A DNA stretch of 64,000 nucleotides from Ancylobacter novellus (lineage in GTDB: Bacteria > Pseudomonadota > Alphaproteobacteria > Rhizobiales > Methylopilaceae). The notes below the pieces were generated by a model. The model made no database searches. It was not told where the DNA came from and saw nothing but the letters and a program-made list of their open reading frames with translations. Shown here one piece after another: positions 60,376 through 64,000 of this stretch. Both the position numbers and the translations under genes were made by a program. Each line of letters begins with the position of its first letter. The first letter of the stretch is position 1. Location of the stretch: contig QFPN01000004.1 of the NCBI GenBank assembly GCA_003241695.1, forward strand, positions 496,001-560,000. Reading direction: 5' to 3'.

Positions 60376-61182
60376 TTGTCCCTTTCCGCGCAGATCGATC
60401 TCGGCCGCCTGCTTCCCCGCCTCGACGCCGTCGTGCGGGAAGCGGGCGACATCGCTCTCGGCTATTTCCGCGACGGCGCGCGGAACTGGACCAAGGCCGA
60501 CGACAGCCCGGTGACGGAGGCCGACATCGCGGTCGACCGCTTCCTCGCCGAGCGGCTGCCGCCGCTGGTCGAGGGCTCGGCCTGGCTGTCGGAGGAGACC
60601 GCCGACGACGGCGACCGGATCTCGCGGCGTCATGTCTGGATCGTCGATCCGATCGACGGCACCCGCGCCTTCGTGGAGCGCAAGCCCGAATGGGTCGTGT
60701 CGGTCGCGCTGGTCGAGGACGGCGCGCCGGTCGCGGGCGTCGTGCGCAACGCCTGCAGCGACGTGACCCACGCGGCGACCCGCGGGGGCGGCGCGTGGCG
60801 CAACGGCGTCCGAATGACGGCTGAGGATTCCGAGGGGCTCGAAGGCCTCACGGTCGGCGGCGCCAAGTCGATGCTGGGCAAGCTGAAGCCGCACGGCGCG
60901 GCCGAGGGGCCGTGGCACTACGCGCTCGCCAACCGGCTCGTGCAGGTGGTGGGCGGCGATCTCGACGCCGCCGTCGCTCGGCCGAACGCCCATGACTGGG
61001 ACATCGCCGCCGCGCATGTGATTCTCGAGGAGGCGGGCGCCCGGCTGATCGGCCTCGACGGCGCCGTCCCGAGCTACAACCGCGCCTCGACGCGCCATGG
61101 CGGCCTGATCGCCGCCGGGCCGCGCCGGGCGCTCGCGATCGCGGCCGCGCTGAGCGACGCGGACCTTCCCGAGAGGACCTGA
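60376..61182 (+). CDS. Inositol monophosphatase family phosphatase (CysQ/HisN-like)
   Basis: A metal-dependent sugar or nucleotide phosphatase. From TTG 60376 it has 268 residues. The metal ligands are seen in AWLSEETADD, VWIVDPIDGTRAFVE and AHDWDIAAAHVILEEAGARL. The family includes inositol phosphatases, histidinol-phosphatase HisN and 3'-phosphoadenosine phosphatase CysQ; I cannot choose among them. The start is uncertain: the frame stays open upstream to GTG 60172, but the conserved part begins here and this gives the usual length. DUF4170 follows with overlapping stop and start. Confidence 0.85.
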   Translation: MSLSAQIDLGRLLPRLDAVVREAGDIALGYFRDGARNWTKADDSPVTEADIAVDRFLAERLPPLVEGSAWLSEETADDGDRISRRHVWIVDPIDGTRAFVERKPEWVVSVALVEDGAPVAGVVRNACSDVTHAATRGGGAWRNGVRMTAEDSEGLEGLTVGGAKSMLGKLKPHGAAEGPWHYALANRLVQVVGGDLDAAVARPNAHDWDIAAAHVILEEAGARLIGLDGAVPSYNRASTRHGGLIAAGPRRALAIAAALSDADLPERT

Positions 61183-61415
61183 TGAGCGAAACCACCCCGA
61201 AGCAGCTTCTTCACCTCGTCTTCGGAGGCGAACTCGACGACGTCTCGGGCGTCTCCTTCAAGGACGTCGAAAAGCTCGACGTCGTCGGCGTCTTCCCTGA
61301 CTACGCCTCCGCCCGCGCGGCCTGGAAGGCGAAGGCGCAGGCGACAGTCGACGACGCCCATATGCGCTACTTCGTCGTGCACCTGCACAGGCTGCTGGAG
61401 CCGGAAGGCGCCTGA
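61182..61415 (+). CDS. DUF4170 protein
   Basis: A 77-residue protein matching DUF4170, a small family of alphaproteobacteria with no known function. The characteristic LHLVFGGELDDVSGVSFKD and LDVVGVFPDYASARAAWKAKAQATVDDAHMRYFVVHLHRLL stretches fill nearly the whole length. Its ATG overlaps the stop of the phosphatase gene (TGATG), so the two are expressed together, which may hint at a linked role. Confidence 0.9.
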   Translation: MSETTPKQLLHLVFGGELDDVSGVSFKDVEKLDVVGVFPDYASARAAWKAKAQATVDDAHMRYFVVHLHRLLEPEGA

Positions 61416-61462
61416 TCGCGCCGGGGACGGTCGGGGCCGCAGCCCAAATGAGGATTTTGGTT

Positions 61463-61564
61463 GCGGTCATGCCCGTGCGGCAGCGCGGGCGTCCACGACT
61501 TTCAGGGATCATGGGGCTCTACGCCGCGGTCGTGGATGCCCGGCTGCGCCGGGCATGACGGCCT
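61463..61564. repeat. Long inverted repeat, GTCATGCCCG family
   Basis: Arms at about 61463-61500 and 61526-61564 are imperfect reverse complements, each with CATGCCCG...CGGGC and TCCACGAC on one strand. A 25-base centre separates them. The sequence type is common between genes in Rhizobiales. It lies between convergent DUF4170 and DUF2093 genes and can form a strong hairpin in either transcript. Confidence 0.78.
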
Positions 61565-61588
61565 GATTGGGCGCTATGCTGCTCCGCT

Positions 61589-61801
61589 CTAGGACTTGCC
61601 CAGCGTCCGCGCCAGCGCGGCCTCGGGGCCGGCGTAGGGCTCCTGACGCTCGACGCTCCAATAGCGCAGTTCGTCGAGCGGGATCGGCTGGTCGGTGACG
61701 GCGCAGCGCACGAAGCCGCCCGGCCGCAGGACGCGGAAATCGGCGTCGAGATAGCGCAGTTCCGCCTCACCGGCGGCTTGCGGTCGCTCGTAGCGGTTCA
61801 T
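61589..61801 (-). CDS. DUF2093 protein
   Basis: A 70-residue protein of the DUF2093 family, whose function is not known. The conserved ELRYLDADFRVLRPGGFVRCAVTDQPIPLDELRYWSVERQEPY is complete. One cysteine is present. I chose ATG 61801, the start of the usual MNRYERP N-terminus; the longer open frame up to 61864 is not conserved. Confidence 0.88.
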   Translation of the reverse strand: MNRYERPQAAGEAELRYLDADFRVLRPGGFVRCAVTDQPIPLDELRYWSVERQEPYAGPEAALARTLGKS

Positions 61802-61894
61802 GATGGTCGCGGTCCGTGTCTCACAGCGTCGCGGTGATATAGGCCCACCGCGACGCCGGCGCAAAGACCGCGTCCCGTCCGCGGCCTTCGACGA

Positions 61895-62542
61895 TCAGGG
61901 GAACAGCGCGTCCACGTCGTTCTGGCCGATCGCGACGCCCTTGTCCTGCGGCCCGTGGAGCAACAGTTCGCGCGCGCGCCTTTCGCGCTCCGTCTCCTCG
62001 ACGGGCTGGTCGGAATCCGTCTTCACGGCCGAGGCGAAGCGCCCGATGCGCTGTTCGACATGTTCGAGGGTCGAGATCACGCGCGCGATGCGCTGACCGG
62101 TCAGGTCCTGGAACGAACAGGCCTCGAAGATCGACATCACCTTATCGTTCACGACGGCGCGCAGCGTCGCCTCATCCTCGCCGGCCGCGGCCATCATCGC
62201 TTCGGCCGCCTCCATGATCGAGTTGGTCGCCTCTTCGGTCGCGAGCACGATGGCGCCGAGATCCTCGCCGGCCTTCGGCAGACGGTCGGACCGCAGTTCG
62301 CCCGCGCGCAGGTGAGCGATCTCGTCCCGCATGTTGACGATGTAGTCGGCGATGTCGCGCAACTCCCGATAGATCGTCCGATCGATCGTGGCGAAGAAGG
62401 TCTGCATCGAATCGGCGGTGATTTCAGCGAGGGCCACCACGTCGCCGAACGTGGCCTCGCCGCCTCCCTTGGAGCCCACATAGTCGCGAACCCGTTCGAA
62501 GGGCTGCGCCAGGGCTTCATTGTTCTTGGACGATGCGGTCAT
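61895..62542 (-). CDS. cheZ: Chemotaxis protein phosphatase CheZ
   Basis: CheZ speeds dephosphorylation of CheY-P. The 215-residue, mostly helical protein has the catalytic segment ACSFQDLTGQRIARVISTLEHVE, with the aspartate and the glutamine of the QDLTGQ motif that enter the CheY active site. The C-terminal QNDVDALF is the family's CheY-binding peptide. It is co-translated with the preceding CheY gene by an ATGA overlap. A two-gene cheY-cheZ unit away from the main chemotaxis cluster is typical for some Rhizobiales. Confidence 0.92.
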   Translation of the reverse strand: MTASSKNNEALAQPFERVRDYVGSKGGGEATFGDVVALAEITADSMQTFFATIDRTIYRELRDIADYIVNMRDEIAHLRAGELRSDRLPKAGEDLGAIVLATEEATNSIMEAAEAMMAAAGEDEATLRAVVNDKVMSIFEACSFQDLTGQRIARVISTLEHVEQRIGRFASAVKTDSDQPVEETERERRARELLLHGPQDKGVAIGQNDVDALFP

Positions 62543-62922
62543 GAGCCGAACACTGCCTCTATTTTCGACTGCAGGGTCTGGGCGTTGAAAGGCTTGACGA
62601 TGTAATTGTTCACGCCCGCCTTCTTCGCCAGGATGACGTTCTCGGTCTTCGCTTCGGCCGTCACCATGATGAAGGGGGTGCGGTTCAGCGAATCGTCGGC
62701 GCGAACCTCCTTGAGAAGCTCGATTCCGGTCATCGGCTCCATGTTCCAGTCGGAGATGACCAGCCCGTACTTCTTGTCGCGCATCTTGGTCAGCGCGGCG
62801 GAGCCGTCCGTCGCCTCGTCGACGTCTTCGAAACCTATCTGCTTCAGCAGGTTCCGGATGATGCGCAGCATCGTGCTGTAGTCGTCCACGATAAGGACAG
62901 GCATGGAATGGTCGAGGGCCAT
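62539..62922 (-). CDS. cheY: CheY-like single-domain response regulator
   Basis: A 127-residue receiver domain. The acidic pocket is VDDYSTMLRIIRN, the phosphorylated aspartate lies in LVISDWNMEPMTGIELL, and the T/K pair in IMVTAEAKTE and IVKPFNAQTL completes the active site. No output domain is attached, as in CheY. DWNMEPM and TMLRIIRNLLKQIGF are highly typical of chemotaxis CheY. Its stop overlaps the cheZ start, so the pair forms a signalling unit acting on the flagellar motor or a related target. Confidence 0.94.
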   Translation of the reverse strand: MALDHSMPVLIVDDYSTMLRIIRNLLKQIGFEDVDEATDGSAALTKMRDKKYGLVISDWNMEPMTGIELLKEVRADDSLNRTPFIMVTAEAKTENVILAKKAGVNNYIVKPFNAQTLQSKIEAVFGS

Positions 62923-63100
62923 TCTGGTCTCCGCCGTTCGGATAGAAACGCCTTTCGGGATTCGATCCCGGGCTGAGGATCGACCTTGACACGCGTCGAT
63001 TGAGAATCCGTTTCCGCACGCTTGCCGTCCGACAAAAGGCGCGTTGCGCCGCAGCGAAGGCCGCAGCAGAGTGCCGGCGCGTCATCCCTGAAAGATCCCG

Positions 63101-63592
63101 ATGCCCATGACCGCCGCCCTTCAGACGTCGGACGACGACCCGCACCGCCACGGCCCCCAGCTCGCCTTCGAGGATCTCGAAGTCGGCCAGCAGGCGGAGA
63201 TCCGGCAGCTCGTCTCCGAAGACACCGTGCGGAACTTCGCGGCGCTGACGGGCGACACCAACCCGGTGCATCTGTCGGAAGCCTACGCCGCAAACACCCG
63301 GTTCGGCGGCCGCATCGCCCACGGCCTGTTCACAGCGAGCCTGATCTCGGCGGTGTTCGGCACCAAGCTGCCGGGACCCGGCGCGATCTATCTGTCGCAG
63401 ACGCTGAAGTTCCGGGCGCCGGTGTTCATCGGCGACGAGGTGGTGGCGCAGGTCGAGATCACGGCGCTCGATCCGGCCCGCCAGCGCGCGACCTTCTTCT
63501 GCACCTGCACGGTGGGCGAGAAGACCGTGCTCGACGGAGAAGCCCAGATCATGGTGCCGACGCGGGACGAGATCGAGGCGGAGCTCGCCTGA
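63101..63592 (+). CDS. MaoC-type (R)-specific enoyl-CoA hydratase
   Basis: Hot-dog fold hydratase; PhaJ relatives convert enoyl-CoA to (R)-3-hydroxyacyl-CoA for polyhydroxyalkanoate synthesis. The 163-residue protein has the catalytic Asp-His pair in ALTGDTNPVHLSEAYAANTRFGGRIAHG and the overhang segment AIYLSQTLKFRAPVFIGDEV. ATG 63101 and ATG 63107 are both in frame. No pha synthase is in the window. It is divergent from cheY. Confidence 0.9.
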   Translation: MPMTAALQTSDDDPHRHGPQLAFEDLEVGQQAEIRQLVSEDTVRNFAALTGDTNPVHLSEAYAANTRFGGRIAHGLFTASLISAVFGTKLPGPGAIYLSQTLKFRAPVFIGDEVVAQVEITALDPARQRATFFCTCTVGEKTVLDGEAQIMVPTRDEIEAELA

Positions 63593-63677
63593 GGGCGACC
63601 GCTTCCGCGTGTTCAGAAGACGCGGGCTCCCTACCTCTCCCCGGCGGCGGCATCCGTGAAACGTCCGTGACATCTCC

Positions 63678-63711
63678 GCCCCCTCCCCCTTGTGGGGAGG
63701 GGTGAAGAGCC
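63678..63711. repeat. Short palindrome, CCCTCCCC family, copy C
   Basis: CGCCCCCTCCCCC pairs with GGGGAGGGG around the loop CTTGT, followed by TGAAGAGC. It lies between the MaoC gene and ribF, both on the plus strand, and is closely similar to copies at 48331-48354 and 55700-55727. It could end the MaoC transcript, though no T run follows. Confidence 0.55.
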
Positions 63712-63791
63712 CACGGTCGCCATTTGCGCCGCCCACTTGACGACCGCCCCGCCGCCGGGCCACCTCGCGACGCATCATTGTCCGCGCGCCG

Positions 63792-64000
63792 ATGGCCGAT
63801 CCGCTGAGCCCTCCCCTCCTTCTCGTCGACCCTCCCGCGCTGCCGCCCGAGCTTCGCGGCGGCCATGTCGTGGTGGGCAATTTCGACGGCGTGCATCGCG
63901 GCCACCAGTCCGTCGTGCGGCAGGCCGTCGAGGCCGCCCACGGCCACGGGCGGCCGGTGGTGGCGCTGACCTTCGAACCCCATCCGCGCACCTTCTTCCG
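63792..64000 (+). CDS. ribF: Riboflavin kinase/FAD synthetase RibF, N-terminal part
   Basis: The bifunctional enzyme makes FMN and FAD from riboflavin. ATG 63792 opens a frame that runs off the right edge. The visible 69 residues contain the nucleotidyltransferase motifs GNFDGVHRGHQ and LTFEPHPRTFF, the hallmark of the RibF FAD synthetase domain. Only the beginning is seen, so the riboflavin-kinase domain lies outside. No ribosome site stronger than a weak one is visible. Confidence 0.92.
   Translation, partial: MADPLSPPLLLVDPPALPPELRGGHVVVGNFDGVHRGHQSVVRQAVEAAHGHGRPVVALTFEPHPRTFF

Noticed and set aside
62986..63014. TTGACA at 62986 as promoter of the MaoC gene
   Set aside because: The -35 is perfect, but bases at 16-18 downstream (CCGTTTC region) do not resemble a -10 box.
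1..64000. CRISPR arrays, tRNA or rRNA genes, insertion sequences
   Set aside because: Read by eye on both strands, no spaced direct repeat array, cloverleaf or transposase was found. The repeats seen are single intergenic inverted repeats, not arrays.

Overview
The window looks like part of a chromosome from a GC-rich alphaproteobacterium, most probably order Hyphomicrobiales (Rhizobiales). The marks are a CcrM-type GANTC methyltransferase, GapR (DUF2312), the split ATP synthase operon atpI-B-E-F'-F, the ctaC-D-B-CoxF-G-E oxidase cluster with DUF983 and SURF1, plant-type GshA, IalB, and several small families (DUF1244, DUF2093, DUF4170, DUF6101, DUF882) that I associate with this order. I cannot fix the genus. 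Almost all of it is ordinary core genome. I see no insertion sequence, prophage, tRNA, rRNA, CRISPR array or conjugative element.

Layout. 1-5.2 kb: a truncated reading frame, ccrM, an MFS transporter with mutY, then dciA, dsbA and smc. 8.8-11.65 kb: the Fo ATP synthase operon with a clear promoter and a strong terminator. 11.66-14.0 kb: a GFA-family protein, a class A beta-lactamase and an unknown secreted protein. 14.1-22 kb: oligoendopeptidase F, a sigma-54 response regulator, a YcbB-type L,D-transpeptidase and a DUF882 peptidase with a very long tail, closed by a bidirectional terminator. 22-27 kb: gapR, DUF1244, N-formylglutamate amidohydrolase, glycerate kinase, a DUF1036 protein and pyruvate kinase. 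27-35 kb: an EAL/degenerate-GGDEF protein, a GNAT, an M16 peptidase, threonine synthase and a YbdK-type ligase. 35-41.7 kb: the aa3 oxidase structural and assembly genes. 42-45.3 kb: ialB and a pabB-pabA-pabC operon. 45.5-51.5 kb: a KefB-type antiporter, a DUF937-like protein, a divergent DUF1127/LysR pair, an EamA exporter and an unknown secreted protein. 51.6-59.5 kb: ilvA, the DmeF metal exporter, gshA, two tandem L,D-transpeptidases, rsmE, ubiA and a 45-residue membrane peptide. 59.5-64 kb: DUF6101, an inositol-phosphatase-family enzyme, DUF4170, DUF2093, cheZ and cheY, a MaoC hydratase and the start of ribF.

Functional themes. Respiration and energy: Fo genes, aa3 oxidase with copper and heme assembly factors, and ubiA for quinone. 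Envelope remodelling: three L,D-transpeptidases, the DUF882 peptidase and a neighbouring sigma-54 activator. Chromosome biology: ccrM, smc, gapR, dciA and mutY. Thiol and metal balance: gshA, the YbdK ligase, DmeF and KefB.

The most unusual non-coding feature is a set of long imperfect inverted repeats in several intergenic gaps. They fall into four sequence families, and two families recur in more than one gap. TTG start codons are also frequent. I found no convincing new multi-gene system; the best unknowns are two secreted proteins, the DUF882 tail, the small membrane peptide and the divergent LysR/DUF1127 locus.
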